DNA of 64,000 nucleotides. Source: WLWS01 sp965243105. GTDB lineage: Bacteria > Pseudomonadota > Gammaproteobacteria > Eutrophobiales > Eutrophobiaceae. The translations under genes were made by a program, and so were the position numbers. The notes under the pieces are model-generated. The model searched no databases, was not told the DNA's origin, and saw nothing but the letters and a program-made list of their open reading frames with translations. Shown here one piece after another: positions 34,983 through 42,636 of this stretch (the stretch's first letter is position 1; every line of letters begins with the position of its first letter). The stretch is from contig CBDEUC010000001.1 in NCBI GenBank assembly GCA_965243105.1, forward strand, positions 62,001 to 126,000, given 5' to 3'.

Positions 34983-35816
34983 TTAATCCAGTTCGACCCT
35001 GCCTTCGATGCCAGGCTTACCATCACAACGCTCCGCATGCAGTTTTACGACTCTGTCACTGTCTTTATTAAGCACCAGCCTCATGGGCATACTATCAAAC
35101 AGCGGGTTGCGGGCGTTAAACTCAGTTCGGCTAACTGATTTATTGGTTGTCTCTCGAAGAAACTGCAGGAGTAGTATGCTTGTCAAGGGAGCATGAACCA
35201 CCAGTGCAGGATAACCTTCCTCGTTTTTCGCATAGTCCCGGTCATAGTGAATACGATGGCTGTTAAAGGTCAGTGCAGAAAAACGGAATAACAACCTGGA
35301 GTCCGGGATGATGACGCGTGACTGAGCGTCACCTGGTAACGCGTCCAATTCCTTTCGTTCTGGTAATTCAACCTGCCCAAGACTTTCACGGTAGACGATT
35401 TGCTGTTCTTCCTCGATGCATAACTGGCCTTGCTGGTGATACTGGTAGTTCACGGTCACAAAAGTCAGCTTGCCGCTCTTGCCTTCCTTGTCTTCGACAT
35501 TGGTAACGATGCCTTCACGTGTTGTTTCATGCCCTACTTTCAGCGGCGCCTGGCACCTGGTTTTAACACTGGCAAACATGCGTCGAGGTAAAGATGTTGG
35601 GGGCAGGAAGCCACCTTTAATGGGATGACCGTCATCGGCAAGTTCAGATTGCGATGTTATAGGGGTGAAATACATCCAGTGCCACGCCGGCGGTAGATTT
35701 GCGCCGTTGCTGAACGGACTCAAATCGATATCAAGACTCGCCGCGAGACGTAACGCGGGTCCAGGCGTTAACAATTCCTGCCGGGTTTCTCTCTTAGCCT
35801 GCCAGGCTTCAGCCAT
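34983..35816 (-). CDS. MaoC/HTD2-like hydratase, mesaconyl-C4-CoA hydratase-like
   Basis: A 277-residue protein of the double hot-dog FAS1-dehydratase/HTD2 group. The hydratase-2-type motif is FRFSALTFNSHRIHYDRDYA, with a candidate catalytic Asp/His pair, followed by YPALVVHAPLTSILLLQF. Size and pairing with a class III CoA-transferase resemble Meh/Mct of the 3-hydroxypropionate bicycle, where mesaconyl-C4-CoA is hydrated to citramalyl-CoA. The start overlaps the stop of the CoA-transferase gene. Other enoyl-CoA substrates are possible, and the assignment relies on family shape and context. Confidence 0.75.
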   Translation of the reverse strand: MAEAWQAKRETRQELLTPGPALRLAASLDIDLSPFSNGANLPPAWHWMYFTPITSQSELADDGHPIKGGFLPPTSLPRRMFASVKTRCQAPLKVGHETTREGIVTNVEDKEGKSGKLTFVTVNYQYHQQGQLCIEEEQQIVYRESLGQVELPERKELDALPGDAQSRVIIPDSRLLFRFSALTFNSHRIHYDRDYAKNEEGYPALVVHAPLTSILLLQFLRETTNKSVSRTEFNARNPLFDSMPMRLVLNKDSDRVVKLHAERCDGKPGIEGRVELD

Positions 35817-37033
35817 TATTCAGTCCCCGCAACGATACCACGTTGATGCAGATCGCCGATTTGCGAATCGTTCAGACCCAGTACGCTCGCAAGGATTTCG
35901 TTAGTATGTTGGCCCAGTAGCGGCGCACCTTTCACAGCCTCCCGGTTTTCCCCTTGAAAGCGTATAGGTGTAGCAGGTGCAAGTTGTTCGCCGGTGAGCG
36001 GATCATTAATCATGTCGAAAATTTCACTTTCCACGGAGCAGCGGGGATCATTTTGCAGCATTTCCTGCATTGTTTGGTACTCACCCCAGCACACGTCGTG
36101 TTCATCCAGGGCTTGCCGTAGTTCAGCAAGAGACATTGAGCTTGTCCAGTTCTCAACGAGTTTACATATTTCATCATGGGCACGATAACGCTCACCTTCG
36201 AGATCAAGATTCAAACCACTTTGTTCCTCCAGCTTTTTTATCTCGCTTTCCATATTCGCAGCCCTGACCAGGTTTCGCCATTGCCTGGGCGTGATGGCGA
36301 CGATCATCACGCGACCCATGTCAGCGGTGGGGAAATCACGTCCAAAGGCACCATAGAGATTGTTACCGATAGCTTTACGAGGCTTGTCATTCAGCTGCGC
36401 TTCGGAAAGGTAACCAAGATTGCCCATGGTCGCCATGGCCACGTCCGACAGTGCAATTTTCGCATGGGTGCCTTCACCTGTTTGCTGGCGCTTTAACAGG
36501 GCGCTGACAGCAGCCAGTGCTGCGTACAAGCCACAGGCCACATCCCAACTTGGAAGAACACTATTCACAGGAGCACCCAGTCCTTCGGTGCCGGTGATAT
36601 AGGGTAGACCAGTGGAGCAATTGACCGTGTAATCCACTGCAGAGCTGCCGTCACTGTTGCCTTCAATATTAATTTGAACCAGGTCCGCTCTATGTGTTGA
36701 AAGCGATTCATAGGACGACCAGTCACGGGATGGAAAATTGGTAAGAAACACACCGGCCTTTTCATCCTGCTGCGTGATCAGGGCCTGCACCAGCTCCTGG
36801 CCTTCATCCTCCCTGAGATTAATAGCGATGGAGCGTTTACCACGATTCAGGCTGGTCCAGTAGATACTGTCGCCTTCGTTCGTTACTGGCCAGCGCCTGT
36901 AATCCAGGCCACCACCAACCTGGTCAAAGCGGATCACATCGGCACCAAGCTGCGCCAGGCTCATACCACCAAGAGGTGCCGCAACAAACGCGGAGCCTTC
37001 GATAATGCGAACGCCTTTGAGTATGTCGTACAT
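35816..37033 (-). CDS. CaiB/BaiF family (class III) CoA-transferase
   Basis: The 405-residue protein starts with the typical LKGVRIIEGSAFVAAPLGG and LAQLGADVIRFDQVGGG. It contains RGKRSIAINLREDEGQELV and a region LPSWDVACGLYAALAAV holding the Asp expected to form the acyl intermediate. It should move CoA between carboxylates in the cytoplasm, perhaps within one dicarboxylate as Mct does for mesaconyl-C1-CoA. It is the first gene of the four-gene operon ending at 32977 and diverges from the PEP-CTERM gene. One CGGATA half-site lies just upstream (37048-37061). Confidence 0.88.
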   Translation of the reverse strand: MYDILKGVRIIEGSAFVAAPLGGMSLAQLGADVIRFDQVGGGLDYRRWPVTNEGDSIYWTSLNRGKRSIAINLREDEGQELVQALITQQDEKAGVFLTNFPSRDWSSYESLSTHRADLVQINIEGNSDGSSAVDYTVNCSTGLPYITGTEGLGAPVNSVLPSWDVACGLYAALAAVSALLKRQQTGEGTHAKIALSDVAMATMGNLGYLSEAQLNDKPRKAIGNNLYGAFGRDFPTADMGRVMIVAITPRQWRNLVRAANMESEIKKLEEQSGLNLDLEGERYRAHDEICKLVENWTSSMSLAELRQALDEHDVCWGEYQTMQEMLQNDPRCSVESEIFDMINDPLTGEQLAPATPIRFQGENREAVKGAPLLGQHTNEILASVLGLNDSQIGDLHQRGIVAGTE

Positions 37034-37047
37034 TGTTTATTGTTATT

Positions 37048-37061
37048 GGAAATTGCGGATA
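37048..37061 (+). promoter_or_regulatory. Single GGWA-N4-CGGATA half-site
   Basis: GGAAATTGCGGATA matches the half-site of operators A-C exactly, but no second half-site lies 21-22 bp on either side. It sits 15 bp upstream of the CoA-transferase start, in the opposite orientation to that gene. Regulatory value is uncertain. Confidence 0.3.
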
Positions 37062-37304
37062 GAACCTGTCGACCATACCAGAAAGGTTATGCTGTGACCT
37101 CACTGTACAGCGGATGACTTTTTTGTCGAAAATCTATGCAATTTCGCGGATAGGCCCTTCAAAAAACCGGGTCAAATACATTGCACGATAACCGTCTGAT
37201 ATTGTTATATATTTTCAAAGCAGCTGCATTTTGAGCTGTCGAAATTTTTTACAAATAGCAATAGCCTGGTTCTATATCTTTTTGTTTTTAAAGCTTATTT
37301 AATC

Positions 37305-37319
37305 TGGCCTGATTATTGC
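37305..37319 (+). promoter_or_regulatory. Sigma-54 (RpoN) promoter of the PEP-CTERM gene
   Basis: TGGCCTGATTATTGC has GG and GC with the exact 10-bp gap of the -24/-12 consensus TGGCACG-N4-TTGC. The predicted transcript start is near 37331, and the ATG is at 37377. PEP-CTERM genes are known to be driven by the PrsK/PrsR-RpoN system, which supports it. Upstream 37034-37304 is AT-rich with no gene. Confidence 0.75.
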
Positions 37320-37376
37320 GGCAATCAAAGTCCCTGGAGTGTGAATTGGATAGTTACCTTTACAAGGAGAGAGGCG

Positions 37377-38261
37377 ATGGAAAACGTCAATAAACGGACC
37401 TCTGCATTATTTATCCTGGCAAGTGTTCTGCTTTGTCCAGGTCTCGCCACAGCGACACCGGTTGATTTGTCATCCTGGTCTTCAGCACAGTGGGGAAGCC
37501 TCGCGGGTGTTAGCCCCTCGGAACTTCCTTTATGGCAGACATACAATGCGCCTGTTTCTAATGAAGTAAGACAGCTCAATAACAATGCGCATAACCCGTC
37601 TGTTTTTGTGAGCGACTTTGACCTTGTTGCTGGAACAAGGATCAGCGGCCAGATGCGGGTTGGTCTCAACCAGCCTGGCTTTCCTGATGATGATTATTTT
37701 GGCTTTGTATTTGGGTTTAATATCGGAGATGAACTCAACCCCAATGCAGACTTCCTGCTTATGGACTGGAAAAAGCAAGCTTCAACCGAAAATCCCGGTG
37801 ATCCATTTGGACCTTCGACGGTAACAGGCGAGGCTGGAATGGCGCTTACAAGGGTTGAAGGCGTCCCAAACCCCGCTGAATTTTTTGCCCATGACGATCG
37901 TCCTCCAGGCCCTGGCAACTTTTTTCCAGGTTCGCTCCTGGAATTACAACGCGCGAATACTCTCGCTTCTGTAGGCTGGGTCGACAACCAGGTCTATGAT
38001 TTTGCCTTTGAATATGGTTTTAATAATGACATTCGACTTTTTATAGACAATGTCCTCGAGCTGGATTACCAGTGGGATCCGTTATTAAACCCGTTTGCTG
38101 GCAAGTTTGGATTTTATAGTTTCTCTCAAGCTGACTCGCGCTTTTCTAATATTCAAATGGAATCGCTCAATGTTCCTAACCCTGTCCCTGGCCCGGCGAC
38201 ATTCGGTCTCATGTTATTCGGACTGGTGGGCCTGGGATTAGCGGGAAGGAAACGGCACTGA
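37377..38261 (+). CDS. PEP-CTERM sorting-domain protein, unknown function
   Basis: From ATG 37377 (AAGGAG at good spacing) the product has 294 residues. A signal peptide ending in ATA is followed by a secreted beta-rich domain with thrombospondin-C-like features (VSDFDLVAGTRISGQMRVG, DDDYFGFVFGF, LFIDNVLELDYQWD). The C-terminal sorting signal is VPGPATFGLMLFGLVGLGLA then RKRH. The tripeptide is PGP in place of the common PEP, an accepted variant. An exosortase (EpsH/XrtA type), not seen in this window, would cut it for transfer to exopolysaccharide or the cell surface. It stands alone behind a sigma-54 promoter. Confidence 0.88.
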   Translation: MENVNKRTSALFILASVLLCPGLATATPVDLSSWSSAQWGSLAGVSPSELPLWQTYNAPVSNEVRQLNNNAHNPSVFVSDFDLVAGTRISGQMRVGLNQPGFPDDDYFGFVFGFNIGDELNPNADFLLMDWKKQASTENPGDPFGPSTVTGEAGMALTRVEGVPNPAEFFAHDDRPPGPGNFFPGSLLELQRANTLASVGWVDNQVYDFAFEYGFNNDIRLFIDNVLELDYQWDPLLNPFAGKFGFYSFSQADSRFSNIQMESLNVPNPVPGPATFGLMLFGLVGLGLAGRKRH

Positions 38262-38276
38262 GGCCAAAGTATTAAT

Positions 38277-38353
38277 TGGTCGGGGTAACGAGATTCGAAC
38301 ACGCGACCTCTGCCTCCCGAAGGCAGCGCTCTACCAGGCTGAGCTATACCCCG
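38277..38353 (-). tRNA. tRNA-Pro (anticodon CGG)
   Basis: On the minus strand an acceptor stem CGGGGTA/TACCCCG, a D arm (AGCTCAGCCTGGTAGAGC), an anticodon stem CTGCC/GGCAG with loop TTCGGGA (anticodon CGG), a T arm with GTTCGAATC and an encoded CCA are all present. It reads proline codon CCG. The upstream side holds a 15-bp hairpin sequence CCTGTTAGTAACAGG (plus strand 38377-38391) and then a repeat block. Confidence 0.96.
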
Positions 38354-38392
38354 ACACTAGATAAATATTTTCAAATCCTGTTAGTAACAGGA

Positions 38393-38520
38393 TTGACTCG
38401 CTACATCCCTGTAGCTCGCCCTGCGGGCCATCGCTTTGCGATGTTCAAAATTCCATCCTTAGGTTCGTTGACGATACATCCATGTATCACTTCTGGTTCC
38501 ATACGATTTTGTGAACCTGT
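38393..38520. repeat. Hairpin-rich block between tRNA-Pro and its truncated copy
   Basis: Four short inverted repeats follow one another: CTACA/TGTAG (38401-38414), GCCC/GGGC (38418-38428), CATCGC/GCGATG (38429-38443) and GATACAT/ATGTATC (38473-38488). The last is enclosed by AGGTTC (38461-38466) and GAACCT (38513-38518). The density of stems suggests a dispersed repeat element or structured RNA. No ORF is supported. Confidence 0.55.
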
Positions 38521-38530
38521 ATAACCAAAT

Positions 38531-38571
38531 CTCCCGAAGGCAGCTCTCTACCAGGCTGAGCTATACCTCGA
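38531..38571 (-). pseudogene. Truncated tRNA-Pro copy (5' part only)
   Basis: Forty-one bases match the intact tRNA-Pro from the anticodon loop back to the 5' acceptor strand with two substitutions. The T arm and 3' acceptor strand are missing, so no tRNA can form. It lies about 180 bp upstream of the intact gene in the same orientation, consistent with an old duplication or an excised element. Confidence 0.8.
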
Positions 38572-38598
38572 TCTTGAATTGATATTCAATGTTAATGG

Positions 38599-38618
38599 AT
38601 TCCCGCCTCCGCGGAAAT
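38599..38618. repeat. Imperfect inverted repeat next to ispB
   Basis: ATTCCCGC (38599-38606) and GCGGAAAT (38611-38618) pair with one mismatch over a 4-base loop. This looks like the ATTCCC-N8-GGGAAT class of dispersed repeats. It is 9 bp beyond the ispB stop and might also end that transcript. Confidence 0.35.
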
Positions 38619-38627
38619 GACAAATCA

Positions 38628-39644
38628 TTAATGTGTTCTTTCTATTGCAAACCGTGCCAGGGCATGCAGCGCATCGAGGTAGGGAGAGTCCGGCAAACCG
38701 TCCAGGGCTACGATTGCACGGTCTGATGCTTCTGCAGCTTTTGTCGCGGTGTAGGCAATCGCATCGGTTTCATCAATCGCCTTCTTGATGGCATCAATAT
38801 TTTCAAGGCCACCGTTCTCAATGGCTTCCCTGATCATGGCTGATTGTTGTTCATCGCCGTTCCACATGGCGTAGAGCAGCGGAAGGGTGGGTTTACCCTC
38901 GGCAAGGTCATCACCGATATTCTTGCCGATGTCTCCCGCTGTTGAGCTGTAATCGAACACGTCATCAACCAGCTGGTAGGCGACTCCCAGGTACTTGCCA
39001 TAACTGGCCATGGCCATTTCCTCGCTTTCAGGGCGTCCCGCCACCACCGCTCCCAGTTGCGCAGCGGCTTCAAAGAGCTTGGCCGTCTTGTCATGAATGA
39101 CCTGCAGGTAGCGTACCTCGGTGGTTTCCGGGTCATGTCGATTGAGAAGTTGCTGAACCTCTCCTTCTGCGATGATATTGGTGGCCTCGGAGAGGATATC
39201 CATGATACGCATGGAATCTACCTGCACCATCATCTGGAAGGCCCGGGAATAGACAAAATCCCCTACCAGTACGCTGGCTTCGTTGCCCCAGCGCTGGTTT
39301 GCCGTGTCACGGCCCCGGCGCAGCAGGGAAGCGTCCACCACGTCATCGTGCAGGAGCGTAGCCGTGTGGATAAATTCAATGATGGCAGCGAGCTCTATGT
39401 GCTTGTCACCGTTATAGCCAAAGGCATTGGCACTGAGAATTACCAGCGCGGGCCTAAGACGCTTGCCGCCGCTGCCGACGATATAGTGCCCGAGCTGGTC
39501 GATAAGGCTGACATCGGAGTGCAACTGGGCCTGGATCAGGCTGTTTACACGCTCCATATCATGCCCGATCAGAGCCTTTAATTGCTCTATAGTCTGGTTA
39601 TCGCGGGGTTTTTCCTGCGGCTTGGGCTGGCTCACTCTTTTCAC
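38628..39644 (-). CDS. ispB: Octaprenyl diphosphate synthase
   Basis: A 338-residue trans-polyprenyl synthase that elongates farnesyl diphosphate with IPP to the quinone side chain. Key sites are GSGGKRLRPALVILSA, the first aspartate-rich motif LLHDDVVDASLLRRG, and the second, QLVDDVFDYSS, followed by GKNIGDDLAEGKPTLPLLYA. It diverges from rplU, the usual gammaproteobacterial arrangement. The start is a GTG at 39644. The first 20 residues are longer than in E. coli IspB, so a start slightly downstream is possible. Chain length (C40 in E. coli) is not certain here. Confidence 0.93.
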   Translation of the reverse strand: MKRVSQPKPQEKPRDNQTIEQLKALIGHDMERVNSLIQAQLHSDVSLIDQLGHYIVGSGGKRLRPALVILSANAFGYNGDKHIELAAIIEFIHTATLLHDDVVDASLLRRGRDTANQRWGNEASVLVGDFVYSRAFQMMVQVDSMRIMDILSEATNIIAEGEVQQLLNRHDPETTEVRYLQVIHDKTAKLFEAAAQLGAVVAGRPESEEMAMASYGKYLGVAYQLVDDVFDYSSTAGDIGKNIGDDLAEGKPTLPLLYAMWNGDEQQSAMIREAIENGGLENIDAIKKAIDETDAIAYTATKAAEASDRAIVALDGLPDSPYLDALHALARFAIERTH

Positions 39645-39726
39645 ATATACTGAATTTTGCCGCCATTTTGCCTATACGTGCGCAGAATGCCAATAAATAA
39701 GGGGTCAGCGCCCAGATTCCGCTTGT

Positions 39727-39784
39727 CTAAGGTGGTGAAATTCCTTAGAATTTGCCCCCTTTTTCGGTAGCCCCGGTAGCAAAT
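39727..39784 (+). promoter_or_regulatory. Possible structured leader of rplU-rpmA
   Basis: CTAAGG/CCTTAG (39727-39732, 39743-39748) and ATTTGC/GCAAAT (39750-39755, 39779-39784) can form two adjacent stems just before the rplU ribosome site, the second enclosing two CGGTAG boxes. Ribosomal protein operons often use such leaders for autoregulation. This is a suggestion from base pairing only. Confidence 0.35.
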
Positions 39785-39805
39785 AGATAGTTTTGGAGAG
39801 TATTC

Positions 39806-40117
39806 ATGTACGCGGTAATCAAGACAGGTGGTAAACAATACAAGGTCCAGGAAGGTGACACCATCAAGGTGGAGAAGCTGGACGGTAAGGAAGGTGACAG
39901 CATTGAGCTGGACCAGGTACTGATGCTCGCCGATGGCGACAAGGTCACCCTTGGTCAGCCTGTCGTGGAAGGTGCTTCAGTCAGTGCCACCGTCAAGGCC
40001 CAGGGTAAGGGAAAGAAAATCCGCGTTATCAAGTTCAAGCGTCGTAAGCATTATCGTAAGCAAATGGGGCACAGGCAGGCCTACACCGAGCTGGCTATCA
40101 CCGGTATCAAGGGCTGA
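39806..40117 (+). CDS. rplU: 50S ribosomal protein L21
   Basis: The 103-residue protein starts MYAVIKTGGKQYKV and carries the L21 C-terminal KFKRRKHYRKQMGHRQAYTE segment that contacts 23S rRNA. The length is typical. A GGAGAG ribosome site precedes the ATG. It is followed by rpmA after 21 bp, and the two form one transcript ended by the hairpin at 40416. Confidence 0.98.
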   Translation: MYAVIKTGGKQYKVQEGDTIKVEKLDGKEGDSIELDQVLMLADGDKVTLGQPVVEGASVSATVKAQGKGKKIRVIKFKRRKHYRKQMGHRQAYTELAITGIKG

Positions 40118-40138
40118 GCGAAGCAGGAGATATAGACA

Positions 40139-40396
40139 ATGGCACATAAGAAAGCAGGCGGCAGTAGTAGAAACGGTCGCGATTCAGAATCCAAGCGACT
40201 CGGCGTCAAGCGTTATGGCGGCGAAGTTGTAAAGGCAGGCAATATCATCGTGCGCCAGCGCGGCACAAAATTCCACGCCGGTGTGAACGTGGGTTGTGGC
40301 ACGGACCACACCCTGTTTGCCACTGCTGAAGGCAAGGTCAGCTTTGCCCAGCGGGGCCCGAAGAAGCGCACATTCGTGGATGTTATCGCGGGATAA
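40139..40396 (+). CDS. rpmA: 50S ribosomal protein L27
   Basis: The 85-residue L27 begins MAHKKAGGSSRNGRDSESKR, the conserved flexible tail reaching the peptidyl-transferase centre, with no extra leader peptide of the Firmicute type. RQRGTKFHAG and FVDV near the end are also family features. It sits 21 bp after rplU and just before an intrinsic terminator. Confidence 0.98.
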   Translation: MAHKKAGGSSRNGRDSESKRLGVKRYGGEVVKAGNIIVRQRGTKFHAGVNVGCGTDHTLFATAEGKVSFAQRGPKKRTFVDVIAG

Positions 40397-40415
40397 GCTT
40401 CGACAAGTGATTTTC

Positions 40416-40443
40416 AAAAAAACCCGCTGATGCGGGTTTTTTT
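40416..40443 (+). terminator. Intrinsic terminator after rpmA
   Basis: AAAAAAACCCGC (40416-40427) pairs with GCGGGTTTTTTT (40432-40443) over a 4-base loop, giving a GC stem followed by a T run. obgE starts 27 bp later, so it is either separately transcribed or read by leak-through. Confidence 0.9.
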
Positions 40444-40470
40444 GTTTATGCACAGTGCAAGAGAATAACC

Positions 40471-41508
40471 ATGAAATTCGTCGATGAAGCAAAAATACGA
40501 GTCGAGGCCGGTAGGGGTGGAGACGGCTGTCTCAGCTTTCGTCGCGAAAAATTTGTGCCCCGCGGCGGGCCTGATGGCGGTGACGGCGGTGATGGCGGCA
40601 GTATCTATCTCGAAGTCGACGAGGGTCTGAATACACTTGTGGATTTTCGCACCAGGCGGCAATTCAAGGCGAAAAGTGGTGAACACGGCATGGGCAGGGA
40701 CCGCATTGGCAAGAAAAGTGATGATGTCATCATCAAGGTGCCACTGGGTACGCTGGTTTATGATGATGACACCGATGAACTGATCGGCGACCTGACCCGT
40801 GCCGACGAGCCGCTTCTTGTAGCACGTGGGGGATTTCACGGTCTTGGCAATGCGCGCTTTAAAAGTAGCACTAACCGCGCTCCGAGGAAGACCACCAAGG
40901 GTTCGCCAGGGGAAGAGCGCAATCTTCGCCTGGAGATGCAGGTGCTGGCCGACGTAGGTCTACTTGGTTTTCCCAACGCAGGCAAGTCATCATTAATACG
41001 GCAGGTCTCTGCCGCCAGGCCGAAAGTAGCAGACTACCCATTTACGACCCTTCATCCAAACCTTGGCGTGGTCAGCCTGGATCTCGAAAAAAGTTTTGTT
41101 ATCGCGGATATTCCCGGGCTCATTGAAGGTGCGGCGGAAGGGGCCGGGCTGGGGATCCAGTTCCTGAAACACCTGGCCCGAACAAGGCTGCTCCTGCACC
41201 TGGTGGATGCCAGCGATCCGAGAGAGATTGAAGAAATTACCAGGGACACGCAAACGATCATCAACGAGCTGAAAAAGCACGATGAACGCCTGGGCAACAA
41301 GGAGCGCTGGATGATCCTCAACAAGACAGATGCCTGCAGTGACGAGCGCCTGTCGGAGTTAGGCGAGGCCATGGCAGGAGTGCTTTCAGAACGCCAGCCG
41401 CTTTACGCCATATCAGCGATTAACGGCAACGGTTGCAGGGAACTAATGTGGGATATCCTGGCCTGGCTCGAGGAACACGATCAATCCAGGGAGGGATTAC
41501 AGGAATGA
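40471..41508 (+). CDS. obgE: GTPase Obg/CgtA, ribosome assembly
   Basis: The 345-residue protein has the glycine-rich Obg fold (about 1-158: GGPDGGDGGDGG, FKAKSGEHGMGRDRIGK) and a GTPase domain with GFPNAGKSSLI, DIPGLIEGAAEGAGLG and NKTD. It works in 50S assembly and stress signalling. The stop codon overlaps the start of proB (ATGA at 41505), so the two are translationally coupled. Confidence 0.97.
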   Translation: MKFVDEAKIRVEAGRGGDGCLSFRREKFVPRGGPDGGDGGDGGSIYLEVDEGLNTLVDFRTRRQFKAKSGEHGMGRDRIGKKSDDVIIKVPLGTLVYDDDTDELIGDLTRADEPLLVARGGFHGLGNARFKSSTNRAPRKTTKGSPGEERNLRLEMQVLADVGLLGFPNAGKSSLIRQVSAARPKVADYPFTTLHPNLGVVSLDLEKSFVIADIPGLIEGAAEGAGLGIQFLKHLARTRLLLHLVDASDPREIEEITRDTQTIINELKKHDERLGNKERWMILNKTDACSDERLSELGEAMAGVLSERQPLYAISAINGNGCRELMWDILAWLEEHDQSREGLQE

Positions 41509-42629
41509 GTGACTCCAGGCAAAAAATCCGCAACGCCAGGCGCTGGGTAATAAAAATAGGTAGCGCACTGCTGACAAACGAAGGCATGGGTCTGAAGGCT
41601 GAATCCCTGGATGTCTGGATAAAGCAGATCGTGGCCCTGCGTGAAAAGGGCATCGAGATCGTACTGGTTTCCTCCGGTTCAATCGCTGAAGGCGTCAAGC
41701 GTCTTGGATGGAGTAAACGCCCAAGTGCATTGCATGAATTACAGGCGGCTGCCGCGGTCGGTCAAATGGGGCTTATCCAGGCCTGGGAACAAAGTTTCCA
41801 GGTTTACGACGCACACACAGCCCAGGTCCTGCTGACCAGCGAGGATGTTTCCGACCGCAGGCGTTATCTCAACGCGCGCTCCACGCTCCGAACCCTGGTA
41901 GAACTTGGAATTGTCCCCGTGGTTAATGAAAACGACACCGTTGCCACGGATGAAATTCAGCTGGGAGATAACGATACGCTGGCCGGGCTGGTGGCAAATC
42001 TCATAGAAGCCGATCTGCTGGTAATCCTGACCGACCAGGCCGGTTTATATGATGACGACCCGCGGCATAACCCTGGCGCAAAGCTGGTAGAAGAAGGGCG
42101 GGCGGGAGACAGTCAACTGGACTCCTTTGCCGGCAAGGGTGGCATGCTGGGTCGTGGCGGCATGCGAACCAAGCTGCAGGCTGCAAGTACAGCAGCAAAA
42201 TCCGGTGCCGATACCATTATTGCCTCTGGCCTTGAATCCAATGTGCTTGGGCGAATCGCGGCCGGCGAAAATGTTGGCACCTTTTTGACCGCGGAACGGG
42301 CGCCGGTGGCAGCGCGCAAGCAGTGGCTGGCCGGTCAGACTCACCTGAAAGGGGAACTCGTCCTTGATGCAGGCGCAGCCCGGGTTCTCAGGCAGGACGG
42401 CAGGAGCCTGCTCGCGGTCGGAGTGACCGGGGTAAAAGGCAATTTTCGACGAGGCGAGATTGTCAGCTGTTGTGACGAGTCCGGTATCGAAATTGCCCGC
42501 GGCCTGGTCAACTACAACAGTGACGAGGCAGGCAGGATAAAGGGCCAGGCCAGTGAAAAAATCGAATCGTTACTGGGTTATGTCGATGAGCCCGAGCTGA
42601 TTCACCGTGACAACCTTATCCTGATTTAG
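41505..42629 (+). CDS. proB: Glutamate 5-kinase
   Basis: From the ATG at 41505, in the ATGA overlap with obgE, the product has 374 residues. It holds an amino-acid kinase domain (WVIKIGSALLTNEG, VSSGSIAEGVKRLG, NENDTVATDEIQLGDNDTL, GKGGMLGRGGMRTKLQAA) and a C-terminal PUA domain (about 280-374). It catalyses the first step of proline synthesis, phosphorylating glutamate, and is normally feedback-inhibited by proline. The obgE-proB order is common in Gammaproteobacteria. Confidence 0.96.
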   Translation: MSDSRQKIRNARRWVIKIGSALLTNEGMGLKAESLDVWIKQIVALREKGIEIVLVSSGSIAEGVKRLGWSKRPSALHELQAAAAVGQMGLIQAWEQSFQVYDAHTAQVLLTSEDVSDRRRYLNARSTLRTLVELGIVPVVNENDTVATDEIQLGDNDTLAGLVANLIEADLLVILTDQAGLYDDDPRHNPGAKLVEEGRAGDSQLDSFAGKGGMLGRGGMRTKLQAASTAAKSGADTIIASGLESNVLGRIAAGENVGTFLTAERAPVAARKQWLAGQTHLKGELVLDAGAARVLRQDGRSLLAVGVTGVKGNFRRGEIVSCCDESGIEIARGLVNYNSDEAGRIKGQASEKIESLLGYVDEPELIHRDNLILI

Positions 42630-42636
42630 GAGCTGG

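Noticed and set aside
38277..38571. Integrase attachment site at tRNA-Pro
   Set aside because: No integrase gene is nearby and the duplicated part is the 5' portion of the tRNA, not the 3' end normally copied by such elements.
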